A stretch of DNA of 64,000 nt from contig NZ_ABEA03000188.1 of NCBI RefSeq assembly GCF_000171235.2, forward strand, positions 52,522-116,521, in the 5' to 3' direction. Origin of the DNA: Geminisphaera colitermitum TAV2. GTDB taxonomy: Bacteria > Verrucomicrobiota > Verrucomicrobiia > Opitutales > Opitutaceae. This document shows positions 22,857-31,754 of the stretch, piece by piece. Made by a program: the position numbers and the translations under genes. The stretch's first letter is position 1; each line of letters opens with the position of its first letter. The notes beneath the pieces are model-generated. The model made no database searches. It had not been told where the DNA came from and worked only from the letters and a program-made list of their open reading frames with translations.

Positions 22857-23579
22857 ATGACGACTTCCCGTGCATCCACTTCCCCTGACGCTGACCAGCA
22901 AGAACGCAACCGGCCTGTCACCGTGGCCATCGCGGATGACCATCACGTGGTCAGACAGGGCATCGAGGCTCTGCTCCGGATGTGCCCCGACATGGAGTAT
23001 GTCGGCGGAGCCAGCACTGTAGATGAGGCCAGGCAACTTGTGCATCGCACCCGTCCCGATGTGCTGGTCTCGGACTTGAGCATGCCCGGCGGATCGGGAG
23101 TTGGTTTTTTGCGAAATCTCCGTAGGGAATGTCCGGATACACGCATTGTCGTGCTCACCATGCATGCAACAGCCCTGGCGATGCAGGATGCGTTTGACTC
23201 GGGCGCGCACGCCTTCGTGGCCAAAGACGATGCGTTCGACACGCTCGTGTCCATCATCCGGCGCGTTCACTCCGGCGAGGAATTCCTCTTCAGCCGGACG
23301 ATGAAGGAGGTGACTGGCGGTTCGCAGGAAACGCCCCGGCTCGCGCCCCGTGAACGCGAAGTCCTGCAAGGCATCACCAAGGGGCTTTCGACCAAGGAAA
23401 TCGGCGCACAACTGTTCCTTAGCCCCAAGACGGTGGAGGTTTACCGCGGCCGCCTCATGAAAAAATTCAACGTGACTAAGGGCACCGAACTGATCCACCA
23501 CGCGGTGGCTTCAGGCATCGTGCCCATGACGCCCTCATCTTCATCCATCCCGACCTCTCCCGAAAAAAACGGCGCCTGA
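22857..23579 (+). CDS. NarL/FixJ-type response regulator
   Basis: This encodes 240 aa. The receiver domain has acidic residues IADDHHVVRQG, the phospho-acceptor in VLVSDLSMPGG (about Asp74), T in VVLTMH and K in VAKDD. The LuxR-type HTH is REREVLQGITKGLSTKEIGA followed by LSPKTVEVYRGRLMKKF (about residues 163-200). A Ser/Pro-rich tail follows. It precedes a histidine kinase gene by 80 bp on the same strand, so the pair forms a two-component system. Targets are unknown. Confidence 0.93.
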   Translation: MTTSRASTSPDADQQERNRPVTVAIADDHHVVRQGIEALLRMCPDMEYVGGASTVDEARQLVHRTRPDVLVSDLSMPGGSGVGFLRNLRRECPDTRIVVLTMHATALAMQDAFDSGAHAFVAKDDAFDTLVSIIRRVHSGEEFLFSRTMKEVTGGSQETPRLAPREREVLQGITKGLSTKEIGAQLFLSPKTVEVYRGRLMKKFNVTKGTELIHHAVASGIVPMTPSSSSIPTSPEKNGA

Positions 23580-23658
23580 TGGTTCACTCCCTCCATTCAC
23601 CCCGCTGCCGCGGCGCTGCTCCCGACAATCCGCAATCCGCCTTCCCCTTCCTTCGCTC

Positions 23659-25287
23659 GTGACACCGACACCCACCGCAGTCCCCATTCCTTCGGTCTCC
23701 GGACGTCCGCACTTGATCGAATGGCGGTGGCAGCCGGTCATCGCGCTTGTTTGTTTTGCGGCCATCAGCCTATCCATGCTGGCCCAGAGAACGGCGGGGT
23801 TTGAGCATAGCCTTTTTTTTTGGCCGCCCGGCGGCATCATCCTGGCAATTTTCCTCCTTCGGGGGCGCCGCGTGTTCCCGGGGGTGTTGATCGGAAGCTT
23901 TGCCGGGTATTTGTGCGGCCTCGATCCGCTTCACTCGCTACTGTCCGCGAGCCTTGGCACAGCCCATGCCGCGCTGGGTTGCACATTGATCCGGCGGGCA
24001 TGGCCGCGTGGTCCCCGCTACATCCCAAGCGCGCGTTTCTTTGCCATCATGATCGTGGCCGGCGCACTGATCCCTTCAACACTGACGGCCTGGCCCGCCT
24101 GGTATTTCGTTGAGCAATACATTCATCCCGGCATCGGATTCAGGCAAGGCTTCCTGGAGTGGTGGCTGGGGGACTGCATCAGCGTCATCGTGTTCACCCC
24201 GGCCGTTCTGCTGCTCCGTCCCTCGTTTCGGGAAAATGGACGGCGTTCGACAAAATCAATGCTGTGGGCGCTCGGTCAGATCGCGTTGTGCCTTTATGTT
24301 GCATGGCTGGTATTGACCAAAGGCGGGCCCCGCCCGGTCATGGCCATCACTGTGCTTATTGTGCTCGGCTGCGCGATCGCTCTGCGATGCGGGGTGATCG
24401 GAATCATCGTGGCCAATGTTGCCCTGCTCGTGGTGGCGGCCTGCGTCCAGGCCGGATTTGGAGGAACGGCAGGAACAAACCTCTCCCTGGGACAGCAAAC
24501 CGAATTCGACGCGATCATCTTCGAAGTGACCGGCATTTGCCTGCTCGTGGCAGGCGGCTTTTACGACTATTGGCGTGCCGACCGGGAACTCCATGGCGTG
24601 TCATCGCGTGTGCTCAAAGCCCAGGAAATCGAACGCCGCCGGCTTTCCTCTGATCTGCATGACGGAGTCAGCCAGACGATTTTTGCCGCGATCATGCGAC
24701 TGCGTCTGGCCTCCGCCGGCAGGCAGGTGGGCACGGAGCCCGCTCCGACACCGGAATCCGAGATGAACGCCGTCGCCGACGACCTTTCCGGCGCGCTCAA
24801 GGATCTGCGTCGCACGGTCGCGGGTCTGCGCCCCGAAATGCTCGATCAAAGCCCCTTTACCCACGTGCTCGCCGACTACTGTGCCGAAGTCGAAGGACGC
24901 TCCCCCGCGGACGTGCTGTTTTCCGACGAGACGACCGGCGAAGCCGAAAACCTCCCGCTTGAGGTGCGCGAGCACCTGTTCCGTCTGGTGCAGGAGGCGG
25001 TGTCCAACGCCCTCCAACACGGCAAGGCGTCGTTTGTCCAAGTGACGCTGTCGCCATCAAGCCGCCGTCCCGGCTGGCTGCGAATGCGCATCACGGACAA
25101 CGGATGCGGTTTCGACCTCGCGGTGGGCGAGACCGACGACCGCCTGCATCTGGGCCTGCGCACGATGGAGGAGCGGGCGCGGATGGTTGGCGGAGCCCTG
25201 CGGATCGACTCCAGCCCGGGACGAGGCACTCTCGTTACGGTCAGCGTGCCGCTTGCAACGACAACCATGACTGCTGGGAAAAACTGA
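23659..25287 (+). CDS. Membrane sensor histidine kinase (MASE1-like, HisKA_3)
   Basis: This encodes 542 aa from GTG 23659. About eight hydrophobic segments in the first 300 residues, with HSLFFWPPGGIILAIFLL and GDCISVIVFTPAVLLL, match the MASE1 integral-membrane sensor type. A HisKA_3 dimerization helix follows, with phospho-accepting His334 in RRRLSSDLHDGVSQT. The HATPase domain has VREHLFRLVQEAVSNALQHG and MRITDNGCGFDL, ending in GRGTLVTVSVPL. It probably phosphorylates the upstream regulator. It is paralogous to the kinase at 27828. Confidence 0.92.
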   Translation: MTPTPTAVPIPSVSGRPHLIEWRWQPVIALVCFAAISLSMLAQRTAGFEHSLFFWPPGGIILAIFLLRGRRVFPGVLIGSFAGYLCGLDPLHSLLSASLGTAHAALGCTLIRRAWPRGPRYIPSARFFAIMIVAGALIPSTLTAWPAWYFVEQYIHPGIGFRQGFLEWWLGDCISVIVFTPAVLLLRPSFRENGRRSTKSMLWALGQIALCLYVAWLVLTKGGPRPVMAITVLIVLGCAIALRCGVIGIIVANVALLVVAACVQAGFGGTAGTNLSLGQQTEFDAIIFEVTGICLLVAGGFYDYWRADRELHGVSSRVLKAQEIERRRLSSDLHDGVSQTIFAAIMRLRLASAGRQVGTEPAPTPESEMNAVADDLSGALKDLRRTVAGLRPEMLDQSPFTHVLADYCAEVEGRSPADVLFSDETTGEAENLPLEVREHLFRLVQEAVSNALQHGKASFVQVTLSPSSRRPGWLRMRITDNGCGFDLAVGETDDRLHLGLRTMEERARMVGGALRIDSSPGRGTLVTVSVPLATTTMTAGKN

Positions 25288-26001
25288 TTTTTCAGCCATC
25301 AGGGAAAACCCTACAGGCGACTCCCCTCGGTGAAGCAGTCCACAAGGCGGCAACCTGATTTGCTATTACGCTCTTCACCAGCTGCTTAATAAGCGACACG
25401 GTCCATTCATCGGAGATTTCCTCCCAACATAAACGGATCAACTTCCCATGAGGATCGGGTTTTTTACCGACTGGCGACATCCGTGCCGTGGAACTAGAAT
25501 TTTCGCATCTCAATTCTTTAATCCAAGCCACCTGTTTTCACCACATCCTGCGATGATCAAACTACACAAAATCCACTCATTTCGATCAAACGAATTACAC
25601 TATGAATCCCTGTTAATCTCGAATCCTAAAATCCCACAACATTCTAAAGAAAACCATTCAACACCATTATGCATACGATCGTATATATAATGAACAAACG
25701 TATAATAGATACGCAAAAGGACCGCTGCCTACGATAATGTAGGTCAAGTATACACAAACGATTCCGCCGTCAGTAATAAATCATTTTAAAACCACAACAT
25801 CATAACAAACAATAGCTTAATGTCGCATCAGGTATTTACCTGACTAGAATGAAAGTCAATATACTGATAGGATTGAAATATCCCGCAGAGCATTGATGCC
25901 GACATCGCTGATTTCGACCTGCTGGCATTCACCGCACTGCTCCGCCGCCAACGAATCCACGCCATTCGGCAAACACAAACCACTCCCTCTATCACACAAA
26001 G
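25288..26001. other. 714-bp AT-rich interval
   Basis: The base composition drops sharply compared with both sides (many A/T runs around 25,540-25,880). No convincing complete gene is visible. A leftward 79-codon frame (25292-25531) has weak coding character. A palindrome lies at 25828-25843, and an open frame without a start codon ends at 26005. The composition fits either a foreign segment or an extended regulatory region. Confidence 0.5.
25828..25843. promoter_or_regulatory. 16-bp palindrome, possible operator
   Basis: TCAGGTATTTACCTGA consists of 7-bp arms with a 2-bp centre in the AT-rich region upstream of the integrase-like and TetR genes. Its size and symmetry suit a dimeric repressor such as the nearby TetR-family protein, but no experiment or second copy supports this. 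Confidence 0.35.
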
Positions 26002-26985
26002 ATGAACACCCTTCTTTCCGCATCAAAATTCACCTCCGTGGATCGATTCATCGATTCCGTCCAGAAACGCGAAATCAGGCCCCGGCGTGATCCCAAGCCG
26101 ACCTCGCCCTCCATTGTTTCGTTCATCATCGAAACCACTCTAAAAAATCCCCACATCCCGATTGAGGGACTCCGCCGCGCGGTCAGCAAACACCACGGCG
26201 TCACCCTGTCGGGCAAAACCGTGGGCAGAATTATCGAATGCTACGGACTCCATGGCGGCCCCCAGCGAGACTACCTCGCCTGGCTCGAACGCGAATGGCT
26301 CGACGGCAATCGCAACCTCTCCCCCGAGGAGTGGGCCAAGGTGGAGCACTTCAACCCGGCCCTGTGCGAACGGCATGACGAAAGCAAACGCCCCGGCGAC
26401 CTCTTGTGCCAGATGCACTTCCCCGTTATCGTTGGCGATGGCGTGTCTCCGGTCCACGCCCACGTGGCAATCGACACCTACAGCGGACATGCCATCGGGC
26501 ACCTCGCCTCCTCCACGTCCACCCGTGAGGCCATCGACCTGCTTCACAGTCACGTCCTCCCTCGCTATGCCCGATGGCGGATGCCGGTCGGCGCCATCCT
26601 CACCACACGCGATTGCATTTATGGCCGGGCAGAGAACCAGCCCTTCCCCGCTTACCTGACCGCACATGGCATCCGCCACAGGCAGCAACGATCCTCCCGT
26701 CCCAACGGCTTTATTGAGCAATTCAGCCGGGTCTTTGCCAGGGAGTTCCGCCTGCCTCTCCAGATGCAAATCGAAACCTCCGCAACAGGAGACAGCGAGA
26801 GCCGCGCCCCCTTCATGCTGGTGCCGCTGCAGGAGCAGTTCGAAAAATGGATACACCATTACAACGTCACGCGCCCCTCATCCGGTTATCGCAACAAGGG
26901 CGCCACCCCTTGGGCGCGTCTGCAACCGTGGATACCCACCGACCAACGTCTCGCCTTACCTGCCGCTCTTTCGGTCGCCACCTAA
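26002..26985 (+). CDS. Degenerate DDE-integrase-like protein
   Basis: This encodes 327 aa. An N-terminal winged HTH-like part (PIEGLRRAVSKHHGVTLSGK, about residues 54-73, then TVGRIIECYGL) precedes an rve-type RNase H fold. Recognisable features are VHAHVAIDTYSGHAIGHLAS, RHRQQRSSRPNGFIEQFSRV (the usual P-x-NG-x-E strand-transfer helix) and WIHHYNVTRPSSGYRNKGATP. The position of the first catalytic Asp (normally W-x-x-D) reads LLCQMHF, so Asp seems lost. The second Asp is only doubtfully present in TTRDCIYGR. It may be a domesticated transposase used as a DNA-binding protein. No terminal inverted repeats were found around it. Confidence 0.7.
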   Translation: MNTLLSASKFTSVDRFIDSVQKREIRPRRDPKPTSPSIVSFIIETTLKNPHIPIEGLRRAVSKHHGVTLSGKTVGRIIECYGLHGGPQRDYLAWLEREWLDGNRNLSPEEWAKVEHFNPALCERHDESKRPGDLLCQMHFPVIVGDGVSPVHAHVAIDTYSGHAIGHLASSTSTREAIDLLHSHVLPRYARWRMPVGAILTTRDCIYGRAENQPFPAYLTAHGIRHRQQRSSRPNGFIEQFSRVFAREFRLPLQMQIETSATGDSESRAPFMLVPLQEQFEKWIHHYNVTRPSSGYRNKGATPWARLQPWIPTDQRLALPAALSVAT

Positions 26986-26997
26986 AACACCATTCTC

Positions 26998-27816
26998 ATG
27001 AAAAAAGCACCCGCCGACACCAAAGCTCGGAGTCGTCCCGGCCAGCGCACGCGGACGACGATACTCAAGGCTGCAAGCACAACGTTTGCCCGGAAAGGAT
27101 ACTCCGAAGCCACCGCCCGTGACATCGCCAAAGCCGCCGGAGTCCCGCTCGGCTCGCTGCTCTATTATTTTGGCAACAAGGAACGGTTGTTCCTCGAAGC
27201 CATTCGCCATTACATCTTGGAAGTCCCGCAACTGAAGCAGGTTTTCGATCCGCTTTTCACCCTTGCCACCCTTTGCAGTTCGCCCGCGCCGCAACAGGTC
27301 TCCAACGCCCTTCACGCCTCCGTGAAGAACCTCATGCTGCTCACCCATGGTCCAAACAAGCTGCCCGCAATCAACGGCCTCCTCCTGCGAGTCTTTGCCG
27401 ATGGCTTTGCCGAGGCGCAGATCCTGGTGCTAAAAAATTTCGCCCCCATGCAATACCGCGTGGCGGAGTTGCTGACAAAACTTTGCCCTGACGACCGGCC
27501 CGAGCACGACATGGAAGCCTGGTTCTCGCTCTTCTGGGCGCAGGTTTTCTATCCCATCACCACGCGAGGCCTGCGACTGCTCGACCGCGGCTGGCAAGCC
27601 TATCCGTTGAAATGGATTCTCCATGCCTCGCATCGCATCGCCTGGTACCAATGCCTGCCGCTCGGTCTCCCCGAACCCGATGGTCGGGTGGAAATGCCTG
27701 TCATTGAGTCAATCAAGATCAAGGCAGCCCGGGAGGCCGAGTCGGAAGCAACCCAAGAAGCCGCGCAGCAGGAAGCCGCGCTTGAAACCGGACGCCGGAA
27801 AACTGGCGTGACCTGA
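26998..27816 (+). CDS. TetR/AcrR-family transcriptional regulator
   Basis: This encodes 272 aa. The N-terminal HTH is RTTILKAASTTFARKGYSEA then TARDIAKAAGVPLGSLLYYFGNKERLF (residues about 20-65). The ligand domain resembles the CerR type. The Glu/Ala-rich C-terminal tail (about 240-268) is unusually long. It lies 12 bp after the integrase-like gene and 11 bp before a histidine kinase gene on the same strand, suggesting a three-gene unit. The ligand is unknown. Confidence 0.9.
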   Translation: MKKAPADTKARSRPGQRTRTTILKAASTTFARKGYSEATARDIAKAAGVPLGSLLYYFGNKERLFLEAIRHYILEVPQLKQVFDPLFTLATLCSSPAPQQVSNALHASVKNLMLLTHGPNKLPAINGLLLRVFADGFAEAQILVLKNFAPMQYRVAELLTKLCPDDRPEHDMEAWFSLFWAQVFYPITTRGLRLLDRGWQAYPLKWILHASHRIAWYQCLPLGLPEPDGRVEMPVIESIKIKAAREAESEATQEAAQQEAALETGRRKTGVT

Positions 27817-27827
27817 AAATTACTCCG

Positions 27828-29432
27828 ATGCCAAACCGCGGTCTTCGCCCCTCCCTGCCACCGTCCACTCCGGGAGGCATCCTATGTGGATTTCTCGTCT
27901 CGCTGGCGGTCACTTTTGCCTGCGTGTGGCTGAGCATCTACGTCTCCCGAAACGCATTCACCGGAGGCGGGCCAAGCTGGGCCATCGTCTTCTGGCCCGA
28001 AACCGGCTGCTCCATCGCTCTGCTCCTCATTTACGGACTCCGGCAATGTCCCGCCATCTACCTCGGCCACGTGCTGGCGCTCATCTGTTTTTATCCGCTC
28101 TCCCTCCACCCGGCCATCGGCATCGAATCCACCCTCCATGCCATGCTCTCCGCCTGGATCATCCGCCGGATATTCCCCGGCTGGACGATCCTGCCCAATG
28201 TGCGCTTTGACATCGTTCTGGTCGGCCTGGCTGGCGCGCTCGTTTCGCTGCCCTTCGCCCTTTTCAACTGCTGGAAATGGGGAGCCGTTTTGCCCGCCAC
28301 CGATCATTTCTGGCAAAAAGTTCTCATCTGGTGGCTCGGTGAGACAACCAGCGTGGTCGCGTTTACTCCATTGATCCTCATGCTCTTCATGCCCGAGGTT
28401 CGGTCCGAACGCCGCCGCCCCCTCGAGTATCTGTTCTACATCGCCATTTTGCTGACCGGCGCCTGCCTGGCCTGCATATCCACGCGGCAGGGTGAAACGC
28501 CCGCGCCCGGCGCGCTCCTCATGGTCACCGCCTGCGTCCTGATCGGACTGCGCAACGGCACCGCGGCTGGCGTGATCTCCAACTGTCTCTTCTATGTCAT
28601 CATCGGACTCGCCTACATCCTTTGCGCCCCCATCGAAGACGCCGTGCTGACCACCAACCAGGTGATTTTCGGCCACTGCCTGCTGCTCAACCTGATGGTG
28701 ACGACGCTCCTCGTCGCCTCGGGCAACTTCAGCCACCGGCGCGCCGAGCGCGAATTGCGCGGAGTCTCCACCCGCGTGCTCAACGCGCAGGAAGCCGAGC
28801 GCCGCCGCCTCTCGCGCGACCTCCACGACAGCGTCTGCCAGACGATGCAGGCCATCGTCCTCCAGATGAAACTCCTCGGCCATACCAGCGCCCCGCTCGA
28901 CTTCGAAAAGCACATCCAACCCCGCATCACCGATCTCGACAAAGCAGTCGCCGAACTACGCCAGAACATCGACGGCCTGCGTCCCGAACTGCTCGACCGC
29001 AGCAATTTCGCCGACGTCGTGCGGGAGTATGCCACCGCATTCGCCCGCCGGCATCATGTCGAGGTGACAGTGTACGCCTGCGATGAATTGCCGACATTGC
29101 CTGTCCCCAACCGCGAACACCTCTTCCGGGTCCTGCAAGAATCCCTCGCCAACGCCGTGAACCACGGCGGGGCCAGACACGTCCAGGTAAGCCTGCACCG
29201 TGATGCCGCCAGCGCCTTCGTGCTTTCGGTGCGCGACAACGGATGCGGCTTCGACGAGACCTCCCGCCAGCGCACCAGCCGCCCCCGCTACGGACTGCGC
29301 ACCATGCAAGAACGCGCGTTCCTGATGGGCGGCGAACTGGCCATCGAATCAACTCCCGGCGCAGGCACGCATATCACCCTGAAGATTCCTGCCCTCCCGC
29401 CGCCTCCTATGCCAGAGTTGCGACACGCATAA
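27828..29432 (+). CDS. Membrane sensor histidine kinase (MASE1-like, HisKA_3), second paralogue
   Basis: This encodes 534 aa, organised like the kinase at 23659. About eight membrane segments (WAIVFWPETGCSIALLLIYG, LGETTSVVAFTPLILMLF) are followed by a HisKA_3 helix with phospho-accepting His333 in RRRLSRDLHDSVCQT. The HATPase part has NREHLFRVLQESLANAVNHG and SVRDNGCGFDE. No response regulator gene is adjacent. It may act on the NarL-type regulator at 22857 or on a distant one. A C14 tract follows the stop. Confidence 0.92.
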   Translation: MPNRGLRPSLPPSTPGGILCGFLVSLAVTFACVWLSIYVSRNAFTGGGPSWAIVFWPETGCSIALLLIYGLRQCPAIYLGHVLALICFYPLSLHPAIGIESTLHAMLSAWIIRRIFPGWTILPNVRFDIVLVGLAGALVSLPFALFNCWKWGAVLPATDHFWQKVLIWWLGETTSVVAFTPLILMLFMPEVRSERRRPLEYLFYIAILLTGACLACISTRQGETPAPGALLMVTACVLIGLRNGTAAGVISNCLFYVIIGLAYILCAPIEDAVLTTNQVIFGHCLLLNLMVTTLLVASGNFSHRRAERELRGVSTRVLNAQEAERRRLSRDLHDSVCQTMQAIVLQMKLLGHTSAPLDFEKHIQPRITDLDKAVAELRQNIDGLRPELLDRSNFADVVREYATAFARRHHVEVTVYACDELPTLPVPNREHLFRVLQESLANAVNHGGARHVQVSLHRDAASAFVLSVRDNGCGFDETSRQRTSRPRYGLRTMQERAFLMGGELAIESTPGAGTHITLKIPALPPPPMPELRHA

Positions 29433-29446
29433 CCTCAAGCTCCCCT

Positions 29447-29460
29447 CCCCCCCCCCCCCC
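29447..29460. repeat. C14 tract between convergent genes
   Basis: Fourteen consecutive C lie between the stop of the second histidine kinase and the stop of the convergent SGNH hydrolase. It is one of the recurrent intergenic poly-C tracts of this window. Confidence 0.8.
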
Positions 29461-29493
29461 ATGCGGCGCACAGGGGCCGGGGCCGGTCTGGCA

Positions 29494-30648
29494 TCACTTC
29501 ATCGCCCGCGCCAGCCGCTCCGCCATCTGGGCAAAACCGGCATCGTTGGGATGCACCGCCACCTTGTCGAACAACGCGGCGTCGTGGTCGATCAACGACG
29601 GCCCGTCCACCAGCGTCATGCGCGCATCCCCTGCCGCCACGCACGCGGCCACCACCTCGCCGATCGCACGACGGTATTCGTCTAACGGATACTTCGCCGT
29701 CTTTGGCCTCCATGTCGGCGGCACCCACAACGGCGTGATCACATACACCGGCGCATCGGGATGCCCGCCACGCAGGCGTCGCAAAAGCTCGCTCATGTTT
29801 TTGCGAAACACCTCGATTTCCGTGCCGCCCTGCCAGTTGTTCACCCCGATCGCCACGGAAAACAGATTGCCCTCCACCCCCGCCAGGAAATCCCCGTCCT
29901 TCGCCGCCGCCGAACGGCCTCCGATCCCCTGATTGATGACCTGCCAGCCCTTCGCCTCCGCCACCTGAAACGGATACGAACCCGCCACCGAACTCGCGGT
30001 AAATCCGTGCGTCACCGAGTCGCCAAACGCCACCCAGCGCACCGCCGGGCGCGGCGACGGTTTTTCCCAGTGCACCCCCGCCGCCACCTCCACTCCGAGC
30101 ACATCCACCGCGTCGCCGTAAGGCAGAATCAATTCGTAATCATGAAACGCTCCCGCCGTCGCCGCCGTCCCCTCCCCTGCCCTGCCCATCGCTGCCTCGC
30201 CTGCATCCGGCACCGGCAACCTCAACGCCAGCTCCGCCTCGTATGACAGCTTTTTCGCCTTCCCTTCCGTATCCAATAATCGAGGACGCTCGAACCTCCA
30301 CGCCACCGTGTCGCCACGCCCGTCGATCCTCCAGAAACCCACGCTGTTGTTCGCCGGTCCGATATGCCTCGCCGAGTAACGCAACCGCACCGTCACGACC
30401 GCGCTGTCCGTGCGGAACCGCACCCGCGCTCCTGGCGCATCCCACCGATAACCGCGCGCGTTTTCCAACACACGATCCACCCACGCCGCGCCCGACTGGA
30501 CATCGCGCACCACCTTTCCGACCAGACAATCGCTAAACTCGATCCGCGGATCACTCCCCGGAACGACTTCGGCACCAGCCGTCAACGAAGACGCCGCCGC
30601 GCTGGCGGAAAACAAAGCAAACGCATACATAAGGATTCGGTTTTTCAT
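29494..30648 (-). CDS. Secreted SGNH/GDSL hydrolase, two-domain carbohydrate esterase type
   Basis: This encodes 384 aa with a signal peptide (MKNRILMYAFALFSASAAAS). An N-terminal beta-sandwich (about 35-205) precedes an SGNH domain with block I WVAFGDSVTHG, block II INQGIGGRSA, block III SVAIGVNNW and block V KVAVHPNDAGF (Asp and His of the triad). Two-domain SGNH enzymes of this kind often deacetylate plant polysaccharides. A short Gly/Ala loop (MGRAGEGTAATAG) is encoded by the CCCTCCCCTGCCCTGCC repeat at 30168-30187. It is divergent from an IclR regulator that may control it. Confidence 0.88.
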   Translation of the reverse strand: MKNRILMYAFALFSASAAASSLTAGAEVVPGSDPRIEFSDCLVGKVVRDVQSGAAWVDRVLENARGYRWDAPGARVRFRTDSAVVTVRLRYSARHIGPANNSVGFWRIDGRGDTVAWRFERPRLLDTEGKAKKLSYEAELALRLPVPDAGEAAMGRAGEGTAATAGAFHDYELILPYGDAVDVLGVEVAAGVHWEKPSPRPAVRWVAFGDSVTHGFTASSVAGSYPFQVAEAKGWQVINQGIGGRSAAAKDGDFLAGVEGNLFSVAIGVNNWQGGTEIEVFRKNMSELLRRLRGGHPDAPVYVITPLWVPPTWRPKTAKYPLDEYRRAIGEVVAACVAAGDARMTLVDGPSLIDHDAALFDKVAVHPNDAGFAQMAERLARAMK

Positions 30649-30664
30649 GGGATAATTAAAAAAC

Positions 30665-30681
30665 GTTCTGCATTACAGAAC
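30665..30681. promoter_or_regulatory. Inverted repeat GTTCTG-N5-CAGAAC, candidate operator
   Basis: It lies in the 169-bp region between the divergent SGNH esterase and IclR genes. The perfect 6-bp arms separated by 5 bp, about one helical turn, fit a dimeric regulator. A looser related sequence, GTTCTATATTTCGAAAC, lies at about 30786-30802. The most obvious candidate ligand is the IclR protein itself. Confidence 0.4.
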
Positions 30682-30817
30682 AGTTAAACAAACACCTGAA
30701 ACAAGCTGATACTGCAAATCTGTCCCCATTTTCAGTCAACAAAGTTCTTGCCATGCCCCGTGGTTCTTATTTTCAAATAAATACCGTTCTATATTTCGAA
30801 ACATTTATTTTCTCATC

Positions 30818-31645
30818 ATGGCCGCTGTCCTTACCCTCGAAAAAAGCCTCCTCGTCCTGGAAGCCATCGTGCGTCACCCGGAAGGCATCGGCACGCGCCC
30901 GCTCGCGCAACTCCTCGGCATGAGCGTGGCCAGCGTCCACAACATCGCCACCACGTATTCCCGCACTGGATACGTCCGGCAGGACGAAACCACGCGCCTC
31001 TTTCACGCCGGCATTCGCCTCATGTTGCTCAGCCGTCACCCCTCTTATCTGCGTTCACTGACCAGCACCGCGCGCTCCGTCGTCCACGAAATCGCCGCCG
31101 AACTCAACGAGTCCGTCATGCTCGTCACCACCGACCACGGCCGCCTCATCAACCTCGAATACGTTCCCAGCACGCAGGCCCTCCGCGTTCAGGAACCCGA
31201 GGACATGGGCGGCGTCGCGCATGGCACCGCCTTCGGCAAACTCCTCCTCGCTCATTTTTCCAAGGCCGATCTCGACACCTACCTCCGCCAGTACGGACTG
31301 CCGCGGCACACGCCCAAGACCATCACGCACGAAGCCGCCTTGCGCCGCGAACTCGCCACCATCCGCGAGCAAGGATTCAGCGAGACGCACGACGAACTCT
31401 GCGAAGGCATCAGCGCCCTCGCCGTCCCCATCCGCGACCCGTGGGGAACCGTGTTTGCCTCCCTCGGAGCCAGCGCCCCCACCGTCCGCCTCAATGAACC
31501 CGCGCAAATACAACTCACCCTCGACGGCCTCCGCCGCGCCGCTGCCGAAATCGAAAAACGCTGGGCCGCCAGCGCCCCGCCCTCCACTGGTGACACTCCG
31601 CCCGGCAACCGCCGCGGCCGTCCCCGCAAGAAAATTAAGAATTAA
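30818..31645 (+). CDS. IclR-family transcriptional regulator
   Basis: This encodes 275 aa. The winged HTH (LEKSLLVLEAIVRHPEGIGT then RPLAQLLGMSVASVHNIATTYSRTGYV, about 6-52) is followed by an IclR effector domain with VVHEIAAELNESVMLVT, GVAHGTAFGKLLLA, EQGFSETHDELCEGISALAVPIRD and a basic tail. It sits upstream of a catabolic gene pair (31755, 34524) on the same strand and divergent from an esterase, so it probably senses a sugar-derived compound. Confidence 0.92.
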   Translation: MAAVLTLEKSLLVLEAIVRHPEGIGTRPLAQLLGMSVASVHNIATTYSRTGYVRQDETTRLFHAGIRLMLLSRHPSYLRSLTSTARSVVHEIAAELNESVMLVTTDHGRLINLEYVPSTQALRVQEPEDMGGVAHGTAFGKLLLAHFSKADLDTYLRQYGLPRHTPKTITHEAALRRELATIREQGFSETHDELCEGISALAVPIRDPWGTVFASLGASAPTVRLNEPAQIQLTLDGLRRAAAEIEKRWAASAPPSTGDTPPGNRRGRPRKKIKN

Positions 31646-31754
31646 GAAATCGAACCCATGCACACGGTACACTCACAACTTTCGCAACCCGGAGTGACGG
31701 CGCCCCGCGCCGCCCAATTTTTAATTCTTAATTTTTAATTCTTAATTTTCTTCC

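Noticed and set aside
25292..25531. A 79-codon minus-strand frame after the first histidine kinase
   Set aside because: One part (GKLIRLCWEEISDEW) looks protein-like, but there is no ribosome site, the ends read like noise and no family is recognised. I left it unannotated.
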